In this document: positions 24,240 through 37,396 of the stretch, in pieces
Layout of the letters: each line of letters begins with the position of its first letter
Position numbering within the stretch: position 1 is the stretch's first letter
Assembly (NCBI GenBank): GCA_032209605.1
Contig: JASFXZ010000037.1
Span: 1,798,001 to 1,862,000 of the forward strand
DNA from: Mactromeris polynyma
Lineage: Eukaryota; Mollusca; Bivalvia; Venerida; Mactridae
Direction of reading: 5' to 3'
Length of the DNA: 64,000 nt
Program-made: the position numbers and the translations under genes
Notes under the pieces: model-generated
What the model was told of the DNA's origin: nothing
Databases searched by the model: none
Seen by the model: the letters and a program-made list of their open reading frames with translations, nothing else

Positions 24240-26265
24240 ATAAACACCATCTGTCATCAAAATCTTCATTTATTAATCTCAATGTTGCTCAAGTGTCTTT
24301 ACATAACCTGAATAATGCGGTATCAGTATCGATTAATTTTTATACAAATTATAAAGTACATGTGTATACATGTTTATAAAGCAACTCTGGTCTCCACATA
24401 AACGTTCAACCTAACTACAACATAATGCAATGTATGATATACAGAATGTTACAAATATTCGCCCATCTTAATTAATATTGCAAAAATAACTACAATATAT
24501 ACATTGATGCAATATTTTTTTCTGAACTAATATTTGTACCTGTTAATTCTAACAGAGGTTCATTTGTGTCATAATATCGCTGTTTAATTCGTAGAACATA
24601 TAAAGAAGCAATTGTCATTAGACGAATGAGGCGGAAATCGTACTCTAATAAAACAATTCAATTATTGTCCATTAGACAAAAAATCTCGCTATGTTACAAA
24701 TGTCACAATAATGCCCCACAATTTGTTGATGCATAATGTATTTGATGTAATTATCACCTTATTTACATGTATTTTCTGTTATCGCTTTGTTTTCCTTATT
24801 TCGTATCGGTGGAAAATATGGGACGCATTAAGGTCTACAACCACCCAGAAATAGACTTAATTGTGTTGTTATTCGTATTTTGTAAATAAAAATAAATTGC
24901 AATCAAGTGACGTTCATACTGTTTATATGTATGTCTAGACAATTACTAGTTGTATAAACATATAGTAAACCATATTGTTGGGAATCGGTGGATTGTTGCC
25001 ATGTATAACATCACGCTTATGCCCCATCCTGACTCCTAGATTATCTAGGTGTGTACACAACCTTAATGTCAACGTAATTAATTTATTGTCATAACAACCG
25101 ACACTCAAGATCCTAGGTAACGAACGGGAATATTTTACGGCAGTAGGAGTACAGAAGTCAAGGAAGATTTATCAATTATAAAGGAATATAAGATATAGTG
25201 ATTATATTACGAAATACGGCTGGGAAAATTCAAATTTGTCAAGATCACGTAAGTATTTTAGTAACAATTCAGTTATAAACCACATTTTGCGCTTTCAGAA
25301 ATATAAATCAACCATTTGCTTCTCATTTTTGAGATACGTGATTTTGTGTTTAAATATCGATCATAGGAAGAACAGACAGTGTTAAAACAGGCAAATATTT
25401 TAAAAACTGACATCACTATAAACATCACACGCCCCGCATTGCGTTTAATCCGCTGAATTACTGGTTTGTAGACTTTGAATAACACTTAATCTACGTTTTA
25501 AGCACAAGGGTAAAACCTTTAACATAACATGTCAATTTGAAATTTTCGAATTCAAAACGTTAACGTAAAACGCTCACTTAAACTGACTCGTTACGTTTCT
25601 TCGTGGCTAACATTTTGTAACATGGTGTATATTTAATTTTAGACTTACACAGACACGTTTTCTCGTTCAACTTTAATTAGCTTTATAAGCAAAGGGAAGA
25701 TATGTTTCAAAACTGTATGTGTTATATAGTTCTCGATAGTACGAAGCACGATTTCTTTTCATCCTATACATTTGTATTCAACTTAAAAAATTTTTTCGCG
25801 TTGATGAAGCACATGTGTTTTTCCATGAACAAATACACTTAGCAAATAATAAGATAGAAGTTTATTCGTTTGTTTCACATGAGTGTTGTATACCACGTTT
25901 TCATTTTACATGCCGTTTTATCTCTGTCAAGTATTCCTAGATGCAGCATGCGCATATAGGCGTAACTGTAGAGCAAGTAGGCCGGACGTTTGATTGTAGA
26001 CGCCACACACTTTAGAGTCTTCAGAACCGATATCTGCAGAATGTAGACGTATACATGTGCGACAACGAGATGCCGCGACATTTACGTCCGCATTAGGCGT
26101 TTCATACTTCCGCTCAGACCATCCAAATTCTTTATAGGAATGAAATCTTCCGTGTCTGTCACTTGTCATGTCTCTGTGTATTTCGAATATGTTGCGCCAC
26201 GCCGCTTCGTACATGCCATAGCGAACACTGACCACTGAATAACGTTTAGTTGAGTTTACTCATCA
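24240..26265. other. Gene-free stretch
   Basis: No gene supported. A 102-codon minus-strand frame at 25,927-26,235 has no recognisable domain; its plus strand may hold the eroded 5' half of the Tc1 relic that follows, but I cannot align it confidently. Confidence 0.35.
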
Positions 26266-26268
26266 ACG

Positions 26269-26770
26269 TCAGAGACAGTTTACCGTCGCAATGGCGAGTA
26301 TTTCGCATGTTCTATAATATGTACAGGGGACAGGTTAGGTGGGAACAATGTTATGGTTTGGGGTGAAATTGTGGGCAGAGGGAACCAAGGCTTATCGTCA
26401 TTAATATTAACTTAATGCTCCGAGAGATAGATATATAAACCAAGTGTTAGATACAGAGTCTATTCACTTTCTGTGCCGACAAAGACCTACCCTGCAGCAA
26501 AACATTGTACGCCCAGATAGGGCGTCTGTCACCCTTAATCATTTGCAGCAAATAATATTTGCGTCCTGATCTACAGACATGACTCCCATTAATCATATTG
26601 TAGATGATGAATAGGACTTCATCACCAGTTTTCCACAATATCATTGCTCGGCAAGGGCAATCAAAGGAATGGAATAATATTTCTAACGCCTAGGCCCATT
26701 GTCTTCTTACGGTACGTGAATTCCAAAGGACGCCTAAACAAGTCGTTGATAGCATTTCTTGACACTCGAT
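26269..26770 (+). pseudogene. Old Tc1-like transposase relic
   Basis: Six-frame reading shows degraded Tc1 transposase motifs in the correct order: VYRRNGEYF near 26,270, GGNNVMVWGEI near 26,335, then in a shifted frame RPTLQQNIVRPDRASVTLNH near 26,485, a relic of the SPDMSPIEHIW motif as TDMTPINHIVDDE near 26,575, and EWNNIS near 26,670. Several stops and frameshifts interrupt it, and the second catalytic D is replaced. No TIRs were identified. Confidence 0.7.
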
Positions 26771-26814
26771 ATTAAATGAGTGACTATGAGTGGCTAAAAA
26801 GATACTCAAACCAA

Positions 26815-28610
26815 TTTTGAACCATTTTTTGGGTACTAACATGGTTTTACTATTTGCATGTCAGTGTTGAGTAAACCAATCAAATCTTACGTTAACCACT
26901 AAACCAAATTTTCTTCAACCGAACAACGTTTGTAACATTGACAAGAATTGGTTAACCTTTCGATAAGGGGTACGTTACCTTACCGAAATCCACTGAATTT
27001 CGGTGAATTTACCAAATCATTTTTGGATCTGGAATGACCAGCAATCGTAACATCTAGGCACTTTTATGTTGTACAATAAATCTAAACATTCAAATGGCGC
27101 CGACCGTCTTTTTTCAAGATATTTCTTGTTTTATCTTATCTTTTTTTTTGCCACCCGTTATTTATACGTCATGATTTCAATGAAATCGAACTATCGATAA
27201 AAATGACTCAAATCCAACATCTAAGAACATGATTAATTTCAAATGCAAAACTAGGTGTCATATTTCTACCACCAGTTAACTGCTTAATTAACTAGAAAAG
27301 TAATTTGCCTATCACGTTAAAGAAACTAGATAACTACTTAATTAACTAGATAATAATGTGGTTAACTAGATAAGTATCGTGATAAATTTTTACTCCAGAA
27401 AGATATCTTGACACGAAAAATTGTCTGATAGTGCTTAAAACTGCCACCACTTACCCACTTAAACCCAGTACGGACAATCTATTTTAGATAAGTGTTAAGT
27501 AGTTAACGCGATAAATATCCAGTTAACTACATACGTATCTAGTTAATTAAGTTGTTAATGAGTTCAGTATCTAGTTAACTACATCGTTGTCTAGTTAATT
27601 ATCTAGTTAACTAGATAGATAACGCATTAGCTACATAACGTTTAGGTTACTGTTAAGTAGTTAACGCGATACGTATCTAGTTAACTACATTATTTTCTAG
27701 TTAATTAAGTGGTTAACAAATTAAGCCGTGAGGCTTATTTGATTTTGAACTAAAGTATGTCTGTGTAATATTGGATCACTGAAGCGATAATACAGGGTAC
27801 AGTATAACTACAAGACCAGTGATAAAGGATGGTTGACCGACAATATTGTCTCTCTATAATCTTTATTATCATATCAGCTCCATTCTACGTCACTGAAGTC
27901 ATTCGATCGATCAGCCGATATCAAGTGTTATATAAATAAATCATCATAATAACGACTAGTACGAAGGTGCAATAAAACTATTATATAGGAATTATCAGGT
28001 TTTATGGCATAAATTGCCTCAGTGTTCTATTTGATTTCACTTGGTCACTTAAGAATGTGGCTGTTATTTCATTCTGTGGTCATACATACAGTGCAATATC
28101 TCCATGGCAGCCTTCTCTTTGTGTAACAACCTCACTTCAACAGATATAATAATGATTGCATAGTTACTTTACTACACTATAACTCTCTATAGCAACAATC
28201 TCTTAACAACAGCCAACATTTGCATCTACCAAAGTGTGTTCCAAGCTTTTACTTGAACAAATCTTTAACGCTAATAAATATCTATTATGTAAATAAAACA
28301 AGAAATATCGTGAAAAAAAGATGGACGGCGAAATTTGAAGGTTCAGGTGTGTTGTGTAACATTAACAAATGCTGAGATGTTATGCTTTCTGGTCCCACCC
28401 CATCCAAAATGTATTTTGGTAAATTCACCGAAAGTCAGTGAATTGCGGTAAGGAAACGTACCATTTAGCGAAATGTTAACCAGTGCGCGTCCATGTTACA
28501 AACGTTGTTCGGTTGAAGAGAAATTGTCTAGGTGGTTACGTAACATTTGATTGGTTTACATAACACTGATATTGAAATAGCAAGACCATGTTAGTAAACA
28601 TGACAAAAAA
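26815..28610. repeat. Inverted repeat pair with about 350-bp diverged arms
   Basis: The left arm (about 26,815-27,170) and right arm (about 28,258-28,610) are mirror images. Landmarks are TTCGGTGAATTTACC against GGTAAATTCACCGAA, GTTCGGTTGAAG against CTTCAACCGAAC, and AACCAATCAAATCTTACG against a diverged ACGTAACATTTGATTGGTTT. The spacer includes the TAGTTAAC repeat and the start of segmental copy A. A third, single copy is at 31,268-31,470. No coding sequence is visible. Confidence 0.65.
27275..27720. repeat. TAGTTAACTAGATA-type repeat
   Basis: About 450 bases of repeated TAGTTAACTA, CTAGTTAATTAAGT and AGTTAACGCGATA words in both orientations, interrupted by a non-repetitive stretch near 27,385-27,480. 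The words are palindromic or nearly so, which gives many alternative foldings. Confidence 0.65.
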
Positions 28611-31267
28611 ACACATTCTGATGTAAAGTCAAATAAGCCTCTTTATTACTGAATGAATGTTAGTCGATATTAGATTCTCAGCCTACGTGCGAGATACCTT
28701 GAAAATTTGCCCAAAATTCCTACTGACGAATGGAGATAAGACTACGCCCAAATGATACATTGCTAGTTTAATATCCTTGTTTGAACTGTGTAATAGTGAT
28801 CGTGAAGAATTAAGACGTGAAACGTATTGCACAGCGGTGAGTATTTAGATGCTCCTTGGGCGTCCTCTTGTGTTCTAAGTAATGTGAACTGAAAACGTAT
28901 TTAGTTAGCCAATTAGACATCTTGTGCAATCGGAACGTATATTAAATTTTCATAAAACACTATTGCGATTGACAAGTTGTCCGTAAGGCTTACTAATTTT
29001 GTTCAAAATTGGTGAAATATTCGCATGTGCGTCTCGTATCGCTTATCTTTGTCAATGATTAATTCACGCTTTCCCCCACCTAATATTTTGTAAATACGAA
29101 GGAATGCAAACCTCGCCCACTGAAAACCACTAGATTATCTTCAATCTCATTATCTTGTTTTCCTGTTAAAAATTCAAACAAACCTCTGTCACCAACTTAT
29201 TATAAATGAAGGACATTAGTCATTGATACATTGCATAGAAACTATAACAAAATATTTCAGTTATTTTCATACTTTAAACATGTTATCATAACAATACTCG
29301 GTTCAACCGAATATTCAAAAACAAACATCAACGGTTTTGCACAATACAAGGAAGCGCGGAATTTAGTTTGACAGAAAACATACATGGCTTTGATATCCAA
29401 ATCTGATTATACATCTATACGTTTATTGCTTTAATAGAAAAAATGTGATATTTATTGTTAACATTTATATAATGGTTTCAACGATTTGCGAATGCATTGT
29501 GACTATTTATTCGAAGAGTATCGAAGGAAAGTTCAGTAGGATGTAGAGTATTTGCGAAGAGTATTAGTCGCGGTGTTTTCCTACAATGACGATGACAATT
29601 AATTCACTCGCATGTATGTTTTTAAACAATCGTAGGTCCATTGTATGCTGTCAATGAACAAGATCTCTTCGATCGAAGACTTCATATCTTCCGCTGACCG
29701 TATAATATATGCAGAGAAGTTACATACATACGTTATGTGTTGACACGTATTGCTCTACTGCTCTTGAAATGCAAAATCAAATTTTGCAGTAGCTTTATAG
29801 AATGTAGTTGCAATTTTAAAATGTAAATTTTCGCACGTCATATGTGTGTGTATTTATGCTATGATTTGAGACACAAACGATATTGTATGTTGGAAAGTAA
29901 GCCTGTTTTACCATATAACGCACTATCTAAGGACTTGACTGAAAAACACATAAAATAAATGTGCTTCATGTAATTCTATGAGAAATGTTCAAATTTTCGC
30001 AAATATCTACTTTTTAACGTATATTATAGTTGGATTTTTACATTTTGCGCCAAGCGTTACCACAATGCTTTGTTTCCGATTTCATAGTTTTACTTGACAT
30101 TTTAGTTTAAATATTGTGTAGGTTCGTTGCTTAATGTTTTCATTTTTTACAATCTGTTTTTTCGATTACTGTTAAATGGCGAAGTCCTGAATTTTATTGT
30201 GCACGTTTGATTTTGTAATAATAAATCTTACGAGTAAAAGGTAATGGTACATTGAGAAATCGGGAACTATCACATTTTTCATTGGGCCTTCCCCACACTA
30301 TTTTGCGTTTTTCCTGTATCTAATGTCTAACTTACAATACATTTTCTAGATAAGAGTTTTCAGAAAACCCCCTTCAATACCCGGATCTTTTGCCCTAAGT
30401 TGATACGTGTATGACACATAGATTGTGACAACCACAAATTAGACCGATGATTTGCAATATTTAACTAAGCCGTCGTCATAGTAACGTAAACATTGTTATC
30501 AGTAACATGTAACTTTACGCTTCAAGTACAAGCCATCAAACACATGCTCGTTCATGATGAAATGATTCGATCAACAGAAATCTAATATGCGTATATTGGC
30601 CTTTGAAATGCGAACGATTTATGATGGAATAAAATATATATTCCGGGATATACTTTGCATCCACTACCTTGAATACAAGTCTCAAATATGCGCACAGCAT
30701 ATAATTTTAGAGACTAATGTCAGGTTCAAATTTAACTTTCGTTTAAGAACTAAAAACTTCTATGTTTGATATACGTACAAGTATTTCACAAAACCATGTT
30801 GTTCGTAGCAAGACATTATCACATAATCTCACAAAACAGGCTCATATTGTAAAATACTATGTAGCACGTGTATATCCAGCATGCTTAAAGATATAACAGG
30901 TAAATATTAATGATTTTTCACGAGGAGAAAATTTACGTCTTTTACCTCAATACAGATTATGGAAGAAACAATCTTTTTATCCATAGTTGTCAAATTTTAC
31001 TTAAACCGTATGTCGCCAATCTGGATCGCATATTTTAGGTCAAGTCTAGCATGTTTCCCACTTCAAAAAATGTCAACAACGTACTTCAAACAAGTTTTTT
31101 GAAATAAGAAATATCTTTAAACAAGAATATCTAGAACAAAGATGGTCTGTATATTTTTCTTAATACGCAATAGTTTTCTTAGGTTTTTTTGTAGGTACAT
31201 TCAAATCAGCATAATAGTTAAGATTATAACAAGAAATTAGCAATACATAGTGCCGATGTTGTATAAG

Positions 31268-31470
31268 TAATGGCTTTCGGTAAATTTACCGAAATTCAGT
31301 AGATTTCGGTAAGGTAATGTACCCCTTAACAAAAGATGAACAAACCCGCGTCAAGGTTACACATATTATTTGATTGAAGAGAAGTTGTTTAGTTGTTAAA
31401 GTAAGATTTGATTGGTTTACATAACACTGATATGCAAACAGCGAGGCCATATTAAAACGGATTCATATTT
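31268..31470 (+). repeat. Single copy of the TTCGGTAAATTTACCGAA repeat
   Basis: Starts with a perfect palindrome-like TTTCGGTAAATTTACCGAAA and continues with TTCGGTAAGGTAATGTACC and TTTGATTGGTTTACATAACA, matching the right arm at 28,420-28,600. The corresponding place in copy B (about 45,480) lacks it, so it inserted after the duplication or was lost from B. Confidence 0.6.
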
Positions 31471-34400
31471 TCGGCGCAAATTGAAATAATTAGAGTTGTT
31501 GTAGTTTTATTGGTTTAAACGAGATTTCACGAATATGTGTTAATATAATCAATAAATAAAGACATACAAATAATAAAATTCAGCTTCCGTCCATTTATTC
31601 ATCAAAACTCCATTGTGTCATTGACCGTTCTGAGATTTCCATATAATCACAACTTAAGTTTTTTATGTTTTTAAAAAAGGCCTACATTATAGTAATTTAC
31701 GTCTTTATCTCGAGTCTAAATTAAACGTAAGACACGAGGTTTACTGTATAACAATTGGACCTGTCTTCTTTACTCTATATCAACGATATTAAACTTTTCG
31801 AATCGACGAAGGCGTAAAATGATTAGACATTGTTTATCCTGTATTCCTCGTTTGACTATCATATTAAGTACTGTCGACTTTGTCTGATTAATATAACATT
31901 GATAAGCATAACATCGTTTGATTTTTATGCATAAAGCATATAAAAATGCAACAATAATTTGCCTTTATTACTTAGCCTAGTAACTGCCGGTAAGCACGTG
32001 TAGCACAATCATATATCTATACGCATACGTAAATTCAAACCATAATTTACGACTTCATTCATTCCCAGTCCAGCGCATAATCTCATCAGCGTCCAGTTTC
32101 CGAAGAAGTTCGGCTGTCCATAATTTGCTTCGACATTTAACTTAAATGTGATTGGCTTTCACGCCGCATGTAGCAAGAACGAGCACAATACGACTGCGCC
32201 GAAACATACATTTCCATCTACCTATTAACAATGTCGCCAAAGCTATATATACTATTCAACGTTACCGATAAAAGTATGTATGCGAATTTACAACATATGT
32301 ACACTGGAAACATTTGGTAAAGGAGGACATTATAGCTAATCAGTTGTTACTGTATGGCAGAATGTCAAGCCTCTCTCCCTTTATCGTTATTTTTTCCTGT
32401 TCTTTTCTAGTTTCTACCGTGTGGTCAAGAATGTTAGCGTTACCGTTATTGTTAAAACCCACATGTTGTTGTCGAAACTAACTAAATAACGATCTGGCAA
32501 TACATGTCTAGACCGCGTCATGCTCAAAAGTATAATTATTCTACTTAGTAATCATGTGATGTTTCTGTAACATCCTCTTTCATTTAGTTTTCTGTTCGGA
32601 AATACAATTGCTTGTGGATAGTTTAGTAATCATGTCCGAGTGAAGACACTTTCAGACACATAAGACGTAATTTATTACAATGCAAATTTTGGAATGCATG
32701 GTCTCAATATGGGCCTGTCTCGCGTGAAGATGTGTATATGGTCATGGCGGACTCTGACAAAAACTTTCGACTTCTGAAACTGATACAGGCACCTCTCGAT
32801 AAAACGAGCGTATTTGTTGCCAGGAAATAATTACATTTACGTGTATGTCGTTGTATTGAATATGCCTATGTCATGAATTTTAGCAATGGCAATTAATATA
32901 ACACATTGACTGTTTTTCGATCTGGTGTAGTCTTGTCAACTTATTTTCGACCAGCCCTGTCGTCATTAAAGGAAATCATTTGCATAAGTTCGGAAACACT
33001 CGGCGATGTTAATACCAAAACAATATGTTAGCTTTTGAGGTTTTCAACCGATTATACGATTCAAGTAGGTGGCGTACGCAGATAGTCAATTCGTCATTAT
33101 GGGTTGTTAGCTAGGCGAGCGTAGCGATGTAAACTGTTACTGAAAACCGGGTAGATGTCTAGCTCAAGCATTCGCTAAACCTTGAGTATCTTCATGTACA
33201 CATTCAAGTGAGAGAAACTTTCTGAGCGGGAAATCAGGGGATTCCCCTTTCCCGATAATAAATTGTTTTACTATATTTAGATTTTTAGTTCACGTAAAAC
33301 ATACTCTTTTGATGGTTATAGAAAATTGTCTGGAAAAAAAGTGTCTTGTCAAGCAATGATAATTTTGACATCAGTTATTTACACTGAAAATGCTACTGTT
33401 CCATTGCTGTAAGTCGCTGTACGGTTTTATTTCTTTTTGTGTTTGAAATGTATGTTAAATATCTCTTTCCCCCTGTGCAATTTTTTCACTTTATATAGTG
33501 TTCATGTTATTTTCTCCCCATTTTCGGCCTATGGTTGCAAGCTGTTCTGTGATGTTTTACACACATTAATCCCCCTGTTTGTCCTCTTTGATTCTACTAG
33601 TTATCTTATGGTCGGTCGGGCCATTCCTTGTGCCCCTGTTCCCTTACGTATGTACCCTAAAATGCCTTATGTTTTATGATTTTTTTCCCGGAGGTTTGTG
33701 TGGAGAAGCACTGTCGTGGTGTTCCGTGTAGCAACGTATTATCTCTCTTTTAAGAGATTTCAAACTTTATTCTGAAATCATACACTGAGAAATGAAACTT
33801 ATCAACAGCTAAACTCAACTTCACTCACAACACGTTATGTTATTGCACTAAACAATAAGCGTGTACCTTTCGTCACCCAAGGAATCATATTTCTGTATAC
33901 ATTAGCTATTGCATGCGCACTTATCAAAGACCAAAACACTTGTACTTCCTGGTTATTTTGTACTGTCACAAGAGCATAATTTCACGGAACAAGATATATT
34001 TCCCATCGTCATATAGACATTCTTAGTCAGTAATGGCGTTGAATTAACAAAAGATACAATAATTAAGTTAAACATGACTTCAGTATTTTACACAATCAGG
34101 AAAATGTGCATTTTATTTTCATTCGAATTTTCCCTACACACCTTTAGAAGTTCTGAATGCAGCGAATCCGTCCTACCGAGACAAAACCTTGAGAAGGGTC
34201 ATATATATTCATAGTTTCCAATCAATATTCAAATAATGATAAGTTTAAATGAACATGATATCTAAAATCGGCAGTATGCTGTTTTGTTTGAAAATTAAGT
34301 AGCGATTATGTGACGTACAACATGAATGTGTCCACGATTATACATGATAGCTTCTTGTGACCCCTTAAATGCTTAGGTAAATTTTATGAATATCTTTGGC

Positions 34401-34482
34401 CGACATAGGCAGGCAAATGCCGTATTTTCAGCAAGTATTGCTTTTAATACTCTTATTTATCTCAGTGTTGTTATCTCCTTTG

Positions 34483-35512
34483 TGATGGCACCGACAGCCA
34501 TCAATGCAACAATATAAGAAAGCATGTTTAAGGGAGGGCACCACTGGGATAGTTGACTTTATGATGGCACCGACAGCCATCAATGCAACAATATAAGAAA
34601 GCATGTTTAAGGGAGAGCACCACTGGGATAGTTGACTTTATGATGGCGCCGACAGCCATCAATGCAACAATATAAGAAAGCATGTTTAAGGGAGGGCACC
34701 ACTGGGATAGTTGACTTTATGATGGCGCCGACAGCCATCAATGCAACAATATAAGAAAGCATGTTTAAGGGAGGGCACCGTTGGGATAGTTGACTTTATG
34801 ATGGCGCCGACAGCCATCAATGCAACAATATAAGAAAGCATGTTTAAGGGAGAGCACCACTGGGATAGTTGACTTTATGATGGCGCCGACAGCCATCAAT
34901 GCAACAATATAAGAAAGCATGTTTAAGGGAGGGCACCACTGGGATAGTTGACTTTATGATGGCGCCGACAGCCATCAATGCAACAATATAAGAAAGCATG
35001 TTTAAGGGAGGGCACCGTTGGGATAGTTGACTTTATGATGGCGCCGACAGCCATCAATGCAACAATATAAGAAAGCATGTTTAAGGGAGGGCACCACTGG
35101 GATAGTTGACTTTATAATGGCGCCGACAGCCATCAATGCAACAATATAAGAAAGCATGTTTAAGGGAGGGCACCACTGGGATAGTTGACTTTATGATGGC
35201 GCCGACAGCCATCAATGCAACAATATAAGAAAGCATGTTTAAGGGAGGGCACCACTGGGATAGTTGACTTTATGATGGCGCCGACAGCCATCAATGCAAC
35301 AATATAAGAAAGCATGTTTAAGGGAGGGCACCACTGGGATAGTTGACTTTATGATGGCACCGACAGCCATCAATGCAACAAGATAAGAAAGCATGTTTAA
35401 GGGAGGGCACCACTGGGATAGTTGACTTTATGATGGCACCGACAGCAATCAATGCAACAAGATAAGAAAGCATGTTTAAGGGAGGGCACCACTGTGATAG
35501 CTGACTTTATGG
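34483..35512 (+). repeat. Minisatellite, 79-bp unit, about 13 copies
   Basis: The unit contains TGATGGCGCCGACAGCCATC, AATGCAACAATATAAGAAAG and CATGTTTAAGGGAGGGCACC. Spacing is exactly 79 bases (34,483, 34,562 and onward). Units are nearly identical; variants include GGCACC/GGCGCC and ACCACT/ACCGTT. The matching position of copy B (about 47,020-47,050) has no array. Confidence 0.95.
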
Positions 35513-35791
35513 TTTCATTTTTCTTAAGAATTACTAGTTACACGTTCCGACCTCTTGTAGTCTAATCTTATTTCGTAACTGGTGAAAACCTTCTGTCTTT
35601 TCACATGGAACCAAATGGCTGTCAACATGCACACATTGTAACGCGAATAACTAGATTATTTTTCGTTTAATAATTCGTGTTTGTTTGATTCTGTTGGTGT
35701 GGTCGATGAGAAATTCCACTATCTGTTTCTAGGTAACCAACGTACGACAAGCTTACATATTTATGTCACGTCGTGAATTTTCTTATTTCAG

Positions 35792-35856
35792 ATAATTTAG
35801 AACGTCAAATTCCATGGCTAAAATGGCGACTCGGGATTGTATCATCCTGTACTCAT
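35792..35856 (+). other. Candidate first exon, conserved between duplicates
   Basis: A block preceded by an acceptor-like TCTTATTTCAG contains an ATG in good context (TTCCATGGC, ATG at 35,814), 14 codons (MAKMATRDCIILYS) and a donor-like GTACGT at 35,857. The frame ends in phase 1, compatible with the stalk exon at 37,397. Copy B keeps the block almost unchanged (47,203-47,250) with donor-like GTATGT but without the upstream acceptor. It would give no convincing signal peptide, so it could be a 5' UTR exon or an alternative start. Confidence 0.35.
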
Positions 35857-36221
35857 GTACGTAAACAGTTAAAATACTTTTTTATCATATTTATTTCATC
35901 TTCACCGTCTTTATTACAAGTATGCCTAATATATTATTACTTCTAATGTTCTTCTCTTGTTTCTTATTATTACAAGTATTTCATTTTAAATATGTGAGGA
36001 GATAAAACCGTAACAAATATGTGCGTAATATTTTATCAGACACGAACTGTTGTACGATATATTCTGTCCAAGGTTTGATTGGCAACCTAATGTTTACAGT
36101 AGAGTAAAATCTATTTAAGTTTGAATTGGTTCATAAGGTAAGCCAATTAGTTGGCGTGTTCTTTTACCAACTTCCTCTGAATGCTAATAAGAAACGTCAG
36201 CACGTTAAAATTAGAGTAAAT

Positions 36222-36288
36222 ATGAAGCAATGTGTAGTTATGGTTATAATTTGCGTTTGTCTTGAATTTGTTTTGGACTCTGAAAATA
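36222..36288 (+). CDS. Candidate signal-peptide exon of the Ly6-like gene
   Basis: An ATG followed by 22 codons, MKQCVVMVIICVCLEFVL then DSEN, which is a classic signal peptide with a basic start and hydrophobic core. A GT at 36,289 leaves phase 1, matching the phase needed by the stalk exon; with it the four exons sum to a whole number of codons (184 residues). The donor (GTGTTC) is weak, so the boundary is uncertain. In copy B the same ATG (50,022) is followed by a TAA after three codons. Confidence 0.45.
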
Positions 36289-37212
36289 GTGTTCATATGA
36301 CTCTTTTATAGTGGGAATATTTGGGCAAAACGTTTTTAGATATCGCATGAACGATATGTAATTAAAATTGTTATTACCAAAGCAACGTATTTAAATATCT
36401 CTTAAACCAATGGTCAGAATTTAAAATGAATTGATGCGAATGATCTACGGATATTTTCTTAATAATATTGTCAGTAAATGGTTCTATACATTATGTACCA
36501 GACCTAAACCTTAGTAATTTACGATCTATAACACGTAACGGTGTTATTTTAATAACCTATGTATGATAGATACGATTTTGTATTACAATTTTTTAAATTT
36601 CAGGTATAATGCTGATCGGAGTTCACCGCAGTCAACAGACATCGTCAAGTAATTTTGGTTGTTTACCATTTCTTTTAATGCATTTGATTTCAATGAATTT
36701 TTAAGCACAGTGTAGACCTTTACAATTAGTTTGGTGGAGGAACATTTAACATCTAACATTTTCGGCGCGTGTGCGGGCACCTTGGAACAACTAAAGGGCT
36801 TCTATAAGCCACATGGCTAGCTTAATTGCTCTTTTACAAATTCAGCATCACTGGTGGATATCTGTCCATCAGCAGTGAGGGGCAAGTAATTTGAACATCG
36901 GACATACCACCTCGGTCACGGCGAACCCTATAAATATTTAGGAGCCCCTTTCTTATCAACGGGCTTTTAAGTAATGGTTTTGCCAATGCCAGTACTCTCC
37001 AATTACAGCTACTGTTACATAATATTGTATAGGTTGAAACTCAGTCTCGCGTATGGGAGCTTTAACTGCGAATGGTCATCTTTCATAAATAGCTTTCTGG
37101 CTGTACAGAGAGTTATTATGATTTCGTACCATTTCTTCATGAAATTAGTTCAGGTATAAAACATAATCATTCATACTGTATAGAATAAATACCTCACTTA
37201 AGGTTTTAACTA

Positions 37213-37327
37213 CATTTGTACTTCATTAACGCGACCGTGTTTTAATACATTTTGTATTTTATGTCGATAAAATTAAACCAACTCTCAATTAAGAGCCGAT
37301 GGTGGTCTTATTATAGAGGTTTGACTG
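37213..37327. mobile_element. Eroded pogo-like MITE shared by both duplicates
   Basis: The right end reads TAGAGGTTTGACTG before a TA, and the left part reads CATTAACGCGACCGTG after an eroded CAG-like end. GATGGTGGTCTTATT resembles the elements at 16,908 and 24,060. The counterpart in copy B is at about 51,007-51,168, so the insertion predates the duplication. Confidence 0.5.
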
Positions 37328-37396
37328 TACGTTCAATTTTGAACAGTGATATAATTGTATCCATACTAATTACTGTTCGTCTATTTTTTTTATCAG

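Noticed and set aside
30587..30769. 60-codon open frame in copy A
   Set aside because: The homologous stretch of copy B (about 44,760-44,930) has indels that destroy the frame, so there is no sign of coding constraint.
34483..35512. CRISPR array or phage-type repeat
   Set aside because: Units are contiguous 79-bp copies without unique spacers, and the setting is animal nuclear DNA. The same applies to the other arrays.
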